Notes under the pieces: model-generated
The model's database searches: none
What the model saw: only the letters and a program-made list of their open reading frames with translations
What the model was told of the DNA's origin: nothing
From: Marivirga arenosa
GTDB lineage: Bacteria; Bacteroidota; Bacteroidia; Cytophagales; Cyclobacteriaceae
Assembly: GCF_030503895.2 (NCBI RefSeq)
Contig: NZ_CP129970.2
Coordinates: 2,713,001 to 2,777,000 of the forward strand
Length of the DNA: 64,000 nucleotides
Direction of reading: 5' to 3'
Shown here: one piece after another, positions 28,743-37,262 of the stretch
Numbering within the stretch: position 1 is the stretch's first letter
Layout: every line of letters begins with the position of its first letter
Program-made: the position numbers and the translations under genes

Positions 28743-30581
28743 CTATGGATTCAAAGTTTTTACATTTTTCAGTTTAAACACATAACCAAAAGAAATCCCC
28801 ACTATAGGTTGAACCCTGAATGGCTGATCTGTAATATCTGCAAATATAGCAGTTTGTTGCCCCTCGTTTTTTATATCACCGAAGAAATAATAATTAAAAT
28901 TTATTCCCAGATTAATGTCAAATGTAAATCCATTGTCATTGAGGTTTTGAAGTATTCTACTACCTACCAATAAACCATATCGAATTCCTTGCGCATTCAT
29001 TTCTGCAGAAAGTACTTCATTCTGGTCATCACTGTTTTCATAAAATTTAAACCTATTAACATTGGTATACGATATTGAATGTCCGAAATAAGGCATTCCG
29101 AATTTTGAATCTTTATGGTAGAATCTTTGTCGAAAACTAAAGCCAAATCCTTCAAAGAAGTTATCTCCCGCTCTCAGGTTTAGAGAGTTTGCAAAGAAAG
29201 GGTTTCTGAAAGTGTGGTATAATAATTCATAGCCTATTCTTTGCTGAATATTATGTTCTATAGCAACTTGCAAATCGCCAAATAACATATTGAAAGGGTT
29301 TACCTGCAGTATTAAAGTTGGGAAATCATTGTTTCTACTTTTGAAATAAGAACTCCCCTTCGATTTATATCGATACTCTGGTTTGTTGTATTGTGGATTT
29401 GATTCAGTACTATCATTATCCTTTTTAGCTGTTCTTAAAAGAGGTTCATAATCTTCATATATGGGTTTATAGTAACCTGCAATTTCACCTTTATTATCGT
29501 ACAATTCCCATGTCCCCACTTTAATGCCATCATTAATTTCTCCTTTCATTTTGACATCACCATTAAGGTAATATCCAGTATATTCGCCTTTTCCTTCTGA
29601 AAATTCAGCTTCACCTTCCTTTTCACCCGTTTCATAGTAGTATTCCCATGTGCCTTCACTTTTTCCATCAACAACAGAGCCTTTTAGTTTCAGCTTACCG
29701 CTTTCATAAAATTCTTTGTATTCCCCGCTACCAGCATCATAAACTCCTTCACCTTTTAATCCACCATCTTCAAAATACAATTTCCAATACCCTTCTTTCT
29801 TTCCTTCTCTTTCTGCTCCTTCAGCACTTATTTGTCCATTAGGATGATAGTATACCCATTTCCCATGACTCAAATTATCAATATATTCGCCTTCACCGGA
29901 TAGGGAACCATTTTCATAATAGTAAGTCCATTTTCCTTGTTTAGCCCCTTCTTTATAGTTGCCTTTTGATTTTATACTTCCAGATTCATAATAGTTTTTC
30001 CATAGACTATCGCTCTTTTCGTCCTTTATAAAGCCTTCAGATTTTAAACTTCCATTTGGATAAAATTCTTTATATATCCCATCCCCCTTTTTGTAGATTG
30101 CTTTTGCTTTTAGCTCTCCATTTTCAGAATAATAAGACCATAATCCAGATTTTAGATCATTTTCATACTCACCTTCACTCTTTAATATCCCAGTTTCGTA
30201 ATAGTATTTCCAATTACCTTCTCTTTTTCCATCAAAGATTTTACCCTGCATTCTAAGCTTTCCATTCTCAAAATAATAAGACCAAAGACCATGATTAGAA
30301 TTGTCTTTTAGTTGCCCCTGCATTTTTAAAGAGCCACTTTCATAATAGTATTTCCATTGACCGTAGGTCTCATTATCCACATATTGACCTTTGCTTTTTA
30401 ATTCTCCAGAAATGTAATAGGATTCATAAGTACCATATAGCACACTAGGGTCCAAATCTTTAACGAAATACCTTTCTTTCAACATATTTCGCTCATCGTC
30501 ATAATAAACCTTAACCTCTTTACTTTGGGAATAAAGAAGGATTGGAATAATGGATAATATGATACTTAAAGCAAATTTCAT
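28743..30581 (-). CDS. MORN-type repeat protein fused to an outer-membrane barrel-like domain
   Basis: 612 residues. A signal peptide (about 1-19) is followed by about 14 tandem repeats of 22-24 residues (49-371) with the pattern GxWxYYYExGxLKxxGxY, as in YwqK/MORN-variant proteins. A Ser/Lys/Asn linker follows, then a C-terminal domain of about 200 residues (about 410-612) made of amphipathic aromatic strands and ending in a barrel-like GFSYGYVF-type strand pattern. The MORN part likely faces the periplasm or the surface. The start abuts the TDO stop (0-bp gap). Function unknown; an envelope scaffold or lipid/glycan contact is inference. Confidence 0.82.
   Translation of the reverse strand: MKFALSIILSIIPILLYSQSKEVKVYYDDERNMLKERYFVKDLDPSVLYGTYESYYISGELKSKGQYVDNETYGQWKYYYESGSLKMQGQLKDNSNHGLWSYYFENGKLRMQGKIFDGKREGNWKYYYETGILKSEGEYENDLKSGLWSYYSENGELKAKAIYKKGDGIYKEFYPNGSLKSEGFIKDEKSDSLWKNYYESGSIKSKGNYKEGAKQGKWTYYYENGSLSGEGEYIDNLSHGKWVYYHPNGQISAEGAEREGKKEGYWKLYFEDGGLKGEGVYDAGSGEYKEFYESGKLKLKGSVVDGKSEGTWEYYYETGEKEGEAEFSEGKGEYTGYYLNGDVKMKGEINDGIKVGTWELYDNKGEIAGYYKPIYEDYEPLLRTAKKDNDSTESNPQYNKPEYRYKSKGSSYFKSRNNDFPTLILQVNPFNMLFGDLQVAIEHNIQQRIGYELLYHTFRNPFFANSLNLRAGDNFFEGFGFSFRQRFYHKDSKFGMPYFGHSISYTNVNRFKFYENSDDQNEVLSAEMNAQGIRYGLLVGSRILQNLNDNGFTFDINLGINFNYYFFGDIKNEGQQTAIFADITDQPFRVQPIVGISFGYVFKLKNVKTLNP
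29469..30437 (-). repeat. Tandem MORN-like protein repeats, about 14 units of 66-72 bp
   Basis: Protein-level repeats inside the MORN/barrel gene. Three units (5th, 10th and 12th) are two residues shorter, and each is followed by a unit with Tyr in place of the usual Trp (DGIYKEFY, SGEYKEFY, KGEYTGYY). This points to duplication of a two-unit block and not only of single units. Confidence 0.8.
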
Positions 30582-31577
30582 TTATTCTTCTCCGAATATT
30601 TCTTTTACAACCCAGCCTTTTCCCCAATCTTCGATTTCTTTTTCTGTCCATAGAGTTGGGAAGAAGATTCTTTTTTGAAATCTTGGGGGTAGATATTCTT
30701 GCCAGTTTGTACCACCTGTGGCGGGTACACCCTTGTTTTTTTGTTGTAAATACCTAACTGCTGATTTATAATGTACTAACGGCCAAAAAACATTCACATT
30801 CAAATCAAAATTCCTTAATGCTTCTTTTAATTCAGGTTTATTTTGATCTTCAGTACTTAATGATAGATATTTCTTATAAATATTAATATTCTCAAAACGC
30901 TTTATCCAGCTGATAAATTCATTTTTATATTTTTTCTCAAATTGTTTTAGCGTTAGTGTTTTCTCTCCAGTTTCTACTTCGGTTGCTCCTTGTTTCCAAT
31001 AAACAAATTCATATTGCTCTTCAATTGAACTGTTCTCACACTCCTGCTTTTTTTCTTTTCTCACTAACTGAATTAATGGAGTAGAGGCAAATTCTATTAA
31101 TCTATATTGAGCTGACTGAAAACCACTAGCTGGAAGTAAAGCCATTCTAAACCTTTGAAATTGCTCTTTTTCCATTCCTTGAACCATGATTTCGAATGAT
31201 TTTGTAAGCGTTTCGAAATAACGATTCATTCTATTTAATCTTTGGATGAAAAAATTTACATCCAATTCTGATCTCCAACCTAGGTCCTCGCCATTCTCAC
31301 CGATTTCCTTTCCATTATGTGCAATTTGCTCCATCTCATTTAAGCACATTTTGAAATAAAGCTCAGTAATTTGATGATAAATGATGAATATCTCTTCATC
31401 AGGAAAATCAGTTTTGGGAGTTTGTAAAGTCAATAAAGTATCAACATTTATGTAATCCCAATAAGTAGTGTAATTTGATAAAAGCAAGCCATCCAAATAA
31501 GCAGATAAATCTTGCCCCATTGATTGGTATTTAAGATTTAGTTTTTCGAGACTTGCAGAAATTTGTTTTTTCTCCAT
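30582..31577 (-). CDS. Tryptophan 2,3-dioxygenase family protein
   Basis: 331 residues. TDO landmarks are the substrate-site helix IFIIYHQITEL (H68, equivalent by eye to the active-site His of bacterial TDO), PASGFQSAQYRLIEF in the middle, and near the C terminus LVHYKSAVRYL (candidate haem His) followed by ATGGTNWQEYLPP. It opens the tryptophan indole ring to N-formylkynurenine using haem and O2. First gene of TDO > MORN/barrel > flavoprotein > CoA-binding, divergent from glutaryl-CoA dehydrogenase, another tryptophan/lysine breakdown enzyme. Confidence 0.9.
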   Translation of the reverse strand: MEKKQISASLEKLNLKYQSMGQDLSAYLDGLLLSNYTTYWDYINVDTLLTLQTPKTDFPDEEIFIIYHQITELYFKMCLNEMEQIAHNGKEIGENGEDLGWRSELDVNFFIQRLNRMNRYFETLTKSFEIMVQGMEKEQFQRFRMALLPASGFQSAQYRLIEFASTPLIQLVRKEKKQECENSSIEEQYEFVYWKQGATEVETGEKTLTLKQFEKKYKNEFISWIKRFENINIYKKYLSLSTEDQNKPELKEALRNFDLNVNVFWPLVHYKSAVRYLQQKNKGVPATGGTNWQEYLPPRFQKRIFFPTLWTEKEIEDWGKGWVVKEIFGEE

Positions 31578-31616
31578 TTATAAAAAAGTGTTGAATTTGC
31601 TCAAAATCCTACAATA

Positions 31617-31648
31617 TTGAAGGATTCTTGAAAATACTTTTAAATTTG
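31617..31648 (+). promoter_or_regulatory. Promoter for glutaryl-CoA dehydrogenase
   Basis: A -33-like TTG (31617-31619), 21 bases of spacer, then TAAATTTG (31641-31648), an exact -7 TAnnTTTG, 50 bases before ATG 31699. Confidence 0.55.
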
Positions 31649-31698
31649 CGTTATTCAATTGAGCTTACAAAGCAAAAAAATAAAAACGACTAATATTT

Positions 31699-32880
31699 AT
31701 GAATACTAACGATCAATTTGAGTCACCTGATTTTTACAGTTTAGATAGCTTATTAACGGATGAGCATAAATTAATTAGACAATCTATCCGTGATTTTGTC
31801 AAAAAAGAAATCAGTCCCAATATAGAAGAATGGGCCCAAAATGCGCATTTTCCTTATGAGATAGTAAAGAAATTTGGTGATGTAGGGGCCTTTGGTCCAA
31901 CTATTCCGGAAGAGTATGGTGGAGGAGGTTTAGATTATATCTCTTATGGATTAATCATGCAGGAAATCGAAAGAGGAGATTCAGGTATGCGTTCAACTGC
32001 ATCTGTTCAAGGGTCGTTAGTGATGTATCCGATCTACACTTATGGTAATGAGGAACAAAGAAATAAATATCTACCGAAATTAGCTTCTGGTGAGTGGTTA
32101 GGTAGCTTTGGATTAACTGAGCCTGATCATGGTTCAAATCCAAGCGGAATGACCACTAATTTCAAAGATAAGGGCGACCATTACTTATTGAATGGTGCTA
32201 AAATGTGGATTTCTAATTCTCCAAAATGCGATGTTGCAGTAGTTTGGGCTAAAAATGAGGAAGGTAGAATTCATGGATTAATTGTTGAGCGTGGAATGGA
32301 AGGTTTCACAACTCCTGAAACACACGGGAAATGGTCTTTAAGAGCTAGTGCAACAGGAGAGTTAGTATTTGATAATGTGAAAGTTCCTAAAGAAAATTTA
32401 TTAGAGGGAAAATCTGGATTAGGTGCACCAATGAAGTGTTTAGATTCAGCTCGTTTCGGTATCGCTTGGGGAGCTATTGGTGCGGCTATGGATTGTTATG
32501 ATTCAGCTAGAAGATATTCATTAGAGCGTCATCAATTTGGAAAGCCAATTGCTTCTTTTCAGTTGACGCAGAAGAAGTTATCGGAGATGCTTACTGAAAT
32601 CACCAAGTCTCAATTATTGAATTATAGAATTGCTCAATTGATGGATGAAGGCAAGGCTACAACGCCTCAAATTTCAATGGCGAAAAGAAATGCAGTTGAA
32701 GTAGCATTGAACATAGCAAGAGAAGCAAGACAGATCCATGGAGGTATGGGAATCACTGGAGATTACCCAATGATGCGTCATATGGCCAACTTAGAGTCTG
32801 TTGTAACGTATGAAGGTACACACGACATTCATTTATTGATACTAGGCAGAGAGATTACTGGAATCCCTGCATTTGAATAA
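31699..32880 (+). CDS. gcdH: Glutaryl-CoA dehydrogenase-like acyl-CoA dehydrogenase
   Basis: 393 residues, the standard size. The catalytic base is E372 in TYEGTHDIHLLILGR, a pattern specific to glutaryl-CoA dehydrogenase (other acyl-CoA dehydrogenases usually read YEGT..IQ). Also present are GMRSTASVQGSLVM with the substrate Arg, FGLTEPDHGSNPSGM for FAD binding, and the FAD-binding ARQIHGGMGITGDYPMMRH. It oxidises and decarboxylates glutaryl-CoA to crotonyl-CoA in lysine/tryptophan catabolism. Its divergent neighbour TDO supports that pathway. The next gene, a 95-residue coiled-coil protein, starts 23 bases downstream. Confidence 0.92.
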   Translation: MNTNDQFESPDFYSLDSLLTDEHKLIRQSIRDFVKKEISPNIEEWAQNAHFPYEIVKKFGDVGAFGPTIPEEYGGGGLDYISYGLIMQEIERGDSGMRSTASVQGSLVMYPIYTYGNEEQRNKYLPKLASGEWLGSFGLTEPDHGSNPSGMTTNFKDKGDHYLLNGAKMWISNSPKCDVAVVWAKNEEGRIHGLIVERGMEGFTTPETHGKWSLRASATGELVFDNVKVPKENLLEGKSGLGAPMKCLDSARFGIAWGAIGAAMDCYDSARRYSLERHQFGKPIASFQLTQKKLSEMLTEITKSQLLNYRIAQLMDEGKATTPQISMAKRNAVEVALNIAREARQIHGGMGITGDYPMMRHMANLESVVTYEGTHDIHLLILGREITGIPAFE

Positions 32881-32903
32881 TTTTTTAATCAAACATTTGT
32901 ATT

Positions 32904-33191
32904 ATGGCTAATCTAGATGATTTTAAAAATACCTCTAAAAAAAGAATGGAATCTTTGCTTTCTGATTACGAAGCTTTAAAGGCTCAAACTAGAAGTCATC
33001 AGCAAGAAATTCAGGATGAATTGCAAGAACACATTGATCGTATGGATCGCTTGAAGAATGAATTAGAGGAAAAATATAATAGAATAGAGCATTTTGGTGA
33101 AATCGCAGTGGAAGAGCTCAGTGAAGCATTCTTTACTTCAGCTGAAGCTTTTTCAGAAAGTATAAACAAAACCAAAGAAAACTTAAAATAA
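32904..33191 (+). CDS. Small coiled-coil protein, 95 residues
   Basis: I do not recognise a family. It is almost wholly helical, with charged heptads (KNELEEKYNRIEHF) and no signal peptide or membrane segment. It ends in SINKTKENLK. A second protein of exactly 95 residues with similar charge and a KENFK end lies at 36912. It is 23 bases downstream of gcdH and may be read from the same mRNA; an intrinsic terminator follows at once. Confidence 0.75.
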   Translation: MANLDDFKNTSKKRMESLLSDYEALKAQTRSHQQEIQDELQEHIDRMDRLKNELEEKYNRIEHFGEIAVEELSEAFFTSAEAFSESINKTKENLK

Positions 33192-33214
33192 AAAAGTCGG
33201 AATCCCGACTTTTT
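33191..33214 (+). terminator. Intrinsic terminator after the coiled-coil gene
   Basis: A perfect 10-bp stem AAAAAGTCGG / CCGACTTTTT (33191-33200 and 33205-33214) with a 4-base loop and a further T run. Classic rho-independent form. Confidence 0.85.
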
Positions 33215-33236
33215 TTCTTTAGAAGAAATCAATTTT

Positions 33237-34307
33237 ATGATATCATTACTATCTGAATTAGGAATAAAAGAGCCTTATCTTAGATTACTTGTTGTTTCAT
33301 TCATTTCTTTATTAATAGGGATTATCGTAAGGTTCTTATTCTTTAAAATTCTGTTTTTATTAAATAAAAAGAAAAGCAGAAGAACTGTAGAACTGTTACA
33401 GGATAGGTTTGAAGGGAGTATATTTTTATTTCTACCAGTACTCATCATTCATACCCTTATCCCTAAGTTTGGATTAGAAGAAGATTTCCGATCGGCCTTA
33501 CATATTATTACCGAAGTATTGATTATAGTTTCTTTTACTATAGTCGTAATAAGGCTTGTGTTTTTTCTTCAGGATGTTCTTTATGGAAAATTTAATGATG
33601 ATAGTGATGTAAAAGGTAGGCAAGTTATCACTCAAATTGTGTTTTTTAGAAAGTTAATCACTTTCGTGATAATTCTTGTGGCGGTTTGCCTAATTCTCAT
33701 GCAATTTGATAGTGTGAGGAAGTATGGGGCTACAATACTTACTTCTGCCGGTGTAGCCGGTATTATCATTGGTTTTGCTGCCCAAAAGACATTAGCCAAT
33801 TTTTTAGCAGGCCTACAAATTGCATTTACTCAACCTATTAAAATTGGTGATGCACTTTATGTTGAAGATGAATGGGGTTGGGTAGAAGAGATTAACCTCA
33901 CTTACATTGTGATAAAAATATGGGATAGAAGACGCTTGGTTTTACCCATTACCTATTTTACTGAACAGGTATATGAAAATTGGACTAAAAGACATTCTGA
34001 TATCAATGGTACTGTTTTTATTTACACTGATTACACCATCCCAGTTAATGCTATAAGAAGGAAGTTTGAACAAATACTAGAAGATACAGCACTCTGGGAC
34101 GGTAATTCGCAAATAGTTCAAGTTACAGGAGCTTCTGAAAAAACTATGGAAATTCGTTTGCTCATGTCTGCTAAGAATTCAATGATTTCATGGGATTTAA
34201 GATGTCATGTAAGAGAAGAGATTATTACATTTATTCAAAAAGAATATCCTGAAGCTTTACCTAAAACAAGGTTGGAACTTAATCATTTGCCAGACTCTAA
34301 AACTTGA
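33237..34307 (+). CDS. MscS-family mechanosensitive ion channel
   Basis: 356 residues. There are four hydrophobic segments in the first 185 residues. The last carries the Gly/Ala-rich pore helix (AGVAGIIIGFAAQKTLANFLAG, near 165-190), continuing into the beta domain with QPIKIGDALYV. The C-terminal cytoplasmic vestibule ends near residue 350. It releases ions and solutes on osmotic downshock from the inner membrane. It starts 22 bases after the terminator and its 3' end overlaps the convergent patatin gene by 25 bp. Confidence 0.93.
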   Translation: MISLLSELGIKEPYLRLLVVSFISLLIGIIVRFLFFKILFLLNKKKSRRTVELLQDRFEGSIFLFLPVLIIHTLIPKFGLEEDFRSALHIITEVLIIVSFTIVVIRLVFFLQDVLYGKFNDDSDVKGRQVITQIVFFRKLITFVIILVAVCLILMQFDSVRKYGATILTSAGVAGIIIGFAAQKTLANFLAGLQIAFTQPIKIGDALYVEDEWGWVEEINLTYIVIKIWDRRRLVLPITYFTEQVYENWTKRHSDINGTVFIYTDYTIPVNAIRRKFEQILEDTALWDGNSQIVQVTGASEKTMEIRLLMSAKNSMISWDLRCHVREEIITFIQKEYPEALPKTRLELNHLPDSKT

Positions 34308-36556
34308 TTTAACCATTCAAGAGTCTCTTGATTTTCTTTGCTCTTAATAGCATTACGGATGTTATATTTCTCTCTGCCTGTTAATCTCCAGTTAAGAGAT
34401 GCTCTTTCTGAAATGTGCTTCATATTGCTTCCATTATCACTGGAAGGATCAATTCCAGCATCATATGATAACATGGCATGGCTTAGGTTACCATCAAACC
34501 ATTCATGAGCATACTCAATTAAAAGGTCATTTCGGGTGTCCTGTACGTTTGACCAGTTATTGTAAATATTACTGATAGGAGTAAATAATTTTTCAATAAT
34601 GGACAGATTTTGTCCATCATTGATGTAGGCTGCTTTTTTAGAATCCCTTATAGTTAAGATGACAACTCCGCTCGTATTTTCCGCAATCCATTCTTTAAAA
34701 TTGTATAGAAATAAAACGGCATCGCTAACTCCAAAATTATCGGCCAAACCGGCATCCATAATTTCTAGTGTTGGCTCACTAGGCAAATTGATATTAGGAG
34801 TAATATAAGGGAAAGAAGCACTCATTCTTAAAGCTGTCAAGAAGCTTAAATTTTCGGCATTATAATGCTCAAACATCCGAAGGAAATCAATACTTCGATT
34901 GTCCATCAATGAATTTAGTGAATCATCTTTAATCGCTTTTTTAGACATATATGAGCTACTATTAGGAGTTACATATAATTTCCTGCCATCATTTACACTA
35001 GTAGGCGCTAAGAAGAGCATAGGGATTCTAGCACTTAATTCAGCTTGTTGATAATCCTTAATTCTTTTATCTAAAATTCCACCCAGATTTTTATTTAGCT
35101 TTTGCTCAAATGCATATCCTCTGTCTTTTGGATAGCTGAAACCTTCATACTCAAAATATTGATATCTTATGAAAATATCGTTAGTCAGTAGGCTGAAAAT
35201 TATAGGGTTAAGCGCTTCTTTTCCAATATTTGAAAGATATTCAGAGCTGTATATATTTATGTTTTCGCCTTTTTCTTTTAAATATTTTAATTCTCTAAAA
35301 TAAGCAGCCCCAATAAGTCCTCCGGAAGCACCTGATATACTTACAGTATGTTTGAATAGATCACCTTTCGTAATACTATCAGCAGTTTGAAGTGCTTTCA
35401 TGGTCCAATAAGCAGCTCTTTGTCCGCCACCGCTGGCAGTTAATAATATCATTTTAGGTTTGGATTGAAATTGACTTCTCCAATTATTTAAAATTTTTAG
35501 ACCGGTTGCTTTGTCTTCTGCAATGGCGTTATCATTTATAATTTGATCGATTTTCGATTGAGTATATTTTACTGCTGTGGTGTCATAATTTAAGCCATGT
35601 GCATAATGGGTTTTACTTAAAAAATCTATAGTTGTCAGATAATTAATCAAAAAGAAAATGGCAATTGCACCCGTAATGGCCCAGGATCTAAACCAGAAAG
35701 TGATAGCTCCAATGGCCATTAAAATTATACTAATAAATAAAACTGCACTGGCTGCTGCGGGTATCTGAAAAAATGGGTGATCTCTAAAGGCACCTAAAAC
35801 TAATATGATAAAGAAAATGAAGAATTCAGCAATTACAGTATTAAGGTGATTCTGGTCAAAAATGCTATTGATTACGTGAAATATTTTCTGATTTGTTTTG
35901 TGCTGGACTTTTATCCATCTGAATTTCAAATCGAAATAACCTACAACCGAATGGTCATGCTTCTTTAAGTCTTTATGATATTTTACTGCTGCTATTCTTC
36001 CTATTGTAAGTTTTTTAATTCTTTTTTCTACTCTTTCAGCTAAAACCTCTCTGAAGTCTTTATTAGTGAACCAAAAATAAAGCTGCAGGAAAAATATTGA
36101 TACAGAAATACCTATAGGTAAAGCGGAGGCTAGGAATAAGGCATCTTTAAATCCAATAAATTCATAAACCATCTGATAATGGATAATTTGAATGATATAG
36201 TTTATGATAAAGGCTATTGGAATGATTGAATTATTCAGAGAGAATTTTGAAAATGGCTTTGAAATAACTCCTATGAAATGGAATTTATAACCATCTAATA
36301 TATAAGTAGCTATATTGAAGGCAACGATTAATCCACCAACCGTGAGGCCAACAATAAAATAACTGGAGAAACTTACTGAGTTTAAATATTCAGGTGATAA
36401 GAATAAGTAGGGGATACCAAGACCTTTTCCGAATCCTCCATTTATAATTGAAAATAATAAAACCCAACAGAGTAGTAATAATTGGTTTTTTTTAAAATGA
36501 TTTAATACCAATTGTATCGGAAATGAATAGATAAATGTATTAAAGTGTTTTTTCAT
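34283..36556 (-). CDS. Membrane-anchored patatin-like phospholipase
   Basis: 757 residues. The N-terminal 320 residues hold about eight hydrophobic segments. A patatin domain follows, with the oxyanion block TASGGGQRAAYW (about 371-382), nucleophile S411 in SGASGG and catalytic D601 in DAGLADNFG. It should hydrolyse acyl esters of membrane lipids with the active site on the side where the domain emerges. Such a large multi-pass N terminus is uncommon for patatins. It has its own promoter region (355-bp gap upstream) and overlaps mscS tail to tail. Confidence 0.88.
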   Translation of the reverse strand: MKKHFNTFIYSFPIQLVLNHFKKNQLLLLCWVLLFSIINGGFGKGLGIPYLFLSPEYLNSVSFSSYFIVGLTVGGLIVAFNIATYILDGYKFHFIGVISKPFSKFSLNNSIIPIAFIINYIIQIIHYQMVYEFIGFKDALFLASALPIGISVSIFFLQLYFWFTNKDFREVLAERVEKRIKKLTIGRIAAVKYHKDLKKHDHSVVGYFDLKFRWIKVQHKTNQKIFHVINSIFDQNHLNTVIAEFFIFFIILVLGAFRDHPFFQIPAAASAVLFISIILMAIGAITFWFRSWAITGAIAIFFLINYLTTIDFLSKTHYAHGLNYDTTAVKYTQSKIDQIINDNAIAEDKATGLKILNNWRSQFQSKPKMILLTASGGGQRAAYWTMKALQTADSITKGDLFKHTVSISGASGGLIGAAYFRELKYLKEKGENINIYSSEYLSNIGKEALNPIIFSLLTNDIFIRYQYFEYEGFSYPKDRGYAFEQKLNKNLGGILDKRIKDYQQAELSARIPMLFLAPTSVNDGRKLYVTPNSSSYMSKKAIKDDSLNSLMDNRSIDFLRMFEHYNAENLSFLTALRMSASFPYITPNINLPSEPTLEIMDAGLADNFGVSDAVLFLYNFKEWIAENTSGVVILTIRDSKKAAYINDGQNLSIIEKLFTPISNIYNNWSNVQDTRNDLLIEYAHEWFDGNLSHAMLSYDAGIDPSSDNGSNMKHISERASLNWRLTGREKYNIRNAIKSKENQETLEWLNQVLESGK

Positions 36557-36911
36557 AAAAACATCATTTCCTATTTGAAATTTAGTTTAAAAGTCGATAG
36601 CTAAAGTTTATCTTTTCTTAGGATTAATAATAGTGTTTCTTTTTTTTATTTTATAATTATCCGTGCTTAACTTTTTTTCTTTAAATATTAAGGATTTAAT
36701 AATCTAGGTTTTCATACCTAATTCGTAATAATATATACGCTTTTGTAAGAACAATGATTTGAATTCTATTTCATTTATTTAATAGTATAATTAATTGACA
36801 TGAAAAAGCTTGAAAACACCTCATTAAGGAAGGATTAGGGGTTTAATGTAACAATATATATTCTAATGGGTTATTAATAGTAGAACTTTTTAAACTAATA
36901 GAATAAAAATT
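36557..36911. other. AT-rich intergenic region between divergent patatin and coiled-coil genes
   Basis: 355 bp, the longest gene-free stretch of the window. It must hold both divergent promoters. I see no exact TAnnTTTG box; TACGCTTTTG near 36735 is one base too long. A 12-codon ATG frame (36800-36838) has no supporting features. There is no tRNA or strong hairpin. Confidence 0.6.
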
Positions 36912-37199
36912 ATGGATACTAAAGATGCTTTAAAGCAAAAGATTTTTTCACAATATGAAGAATGGAAAGCAGATTTTGATAAGCTCAAAGCAGAAACAAA
37001 GGGTGCATATGCTGAAGGTCAGCTAGAAGCAAGCCCAGAAGGTAAAGAGCTTGAGTCAAAAATGGAGGAGGCTAGAGAGATTCTTGATAAAATTGAAAAT
37101 GCTGATGAAAAGGATTGGGAAGAATTAAAGTCGAAAGCAGAGGATCAATTAGAAGGAATTAAAAGTTCTTTTGAAAAGATTAAAGAAAATTTTAAATAA
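36912..37199 (+). CDS. Small acidic coiled-coil protein, possible sll1863-type stress protein
   Basis: 95 residues, charged and helical throughout. The YEEWKADFDKLKAE start and the WEELKSKAEDQLEGIKSSFEKIKENF end resemble the sll1863 family of short stress-response proteins (recognition by pattern only). No signal or membrane segment. It is a single gene behind a long AT-rich leader and in front of a terminator, which fits an independently regulated stress gene. It parallels the unrelated-looking 95-residue protein at 32904 in size and layout. Confidence 0.75.
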   Translation: MDTKDALKQKIFSQYEEWKADFDKLKAETKGAYAEGQLEASPEGKELESKMEEAREILDKIENADEKDWEELKSKAEDQLEGIKSSFEKIKENFK

Positions 37200-37211
37200 T
37201 CTTAAATAAAA

Positions 37212-37241
37212 AAAGCCATTGGAATCTAATTCAATGGCTTT
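37212..37241. terminator. Bidirectional terminator between the coiled-coil gene and pyk
   Basis: A 10-bp stem AAAGCCATTG / CAATGGCTTT (37212-37221 and 37232-37241) with a 10-base loop, with A and T tracts on either side. Confidence 0.8.
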
Positions 37242-37262
37242 CTTAATGCTATAAAAAGAACT

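Noticed and set aside
28743-30581. MORN/YwqK protein as the antitoxin of a toxin-antitoxin pair
   Set aside because: YwqK proteins are often labelled antitoxins by automatic annotation, but no toxin gene is adjacent, and the protein has a signal peptide and a barrel domain.
36800-36838. 12-codon leader peptide frame in the long intergenic region
   Set aside because: Too short, with no attenuator structure after it.
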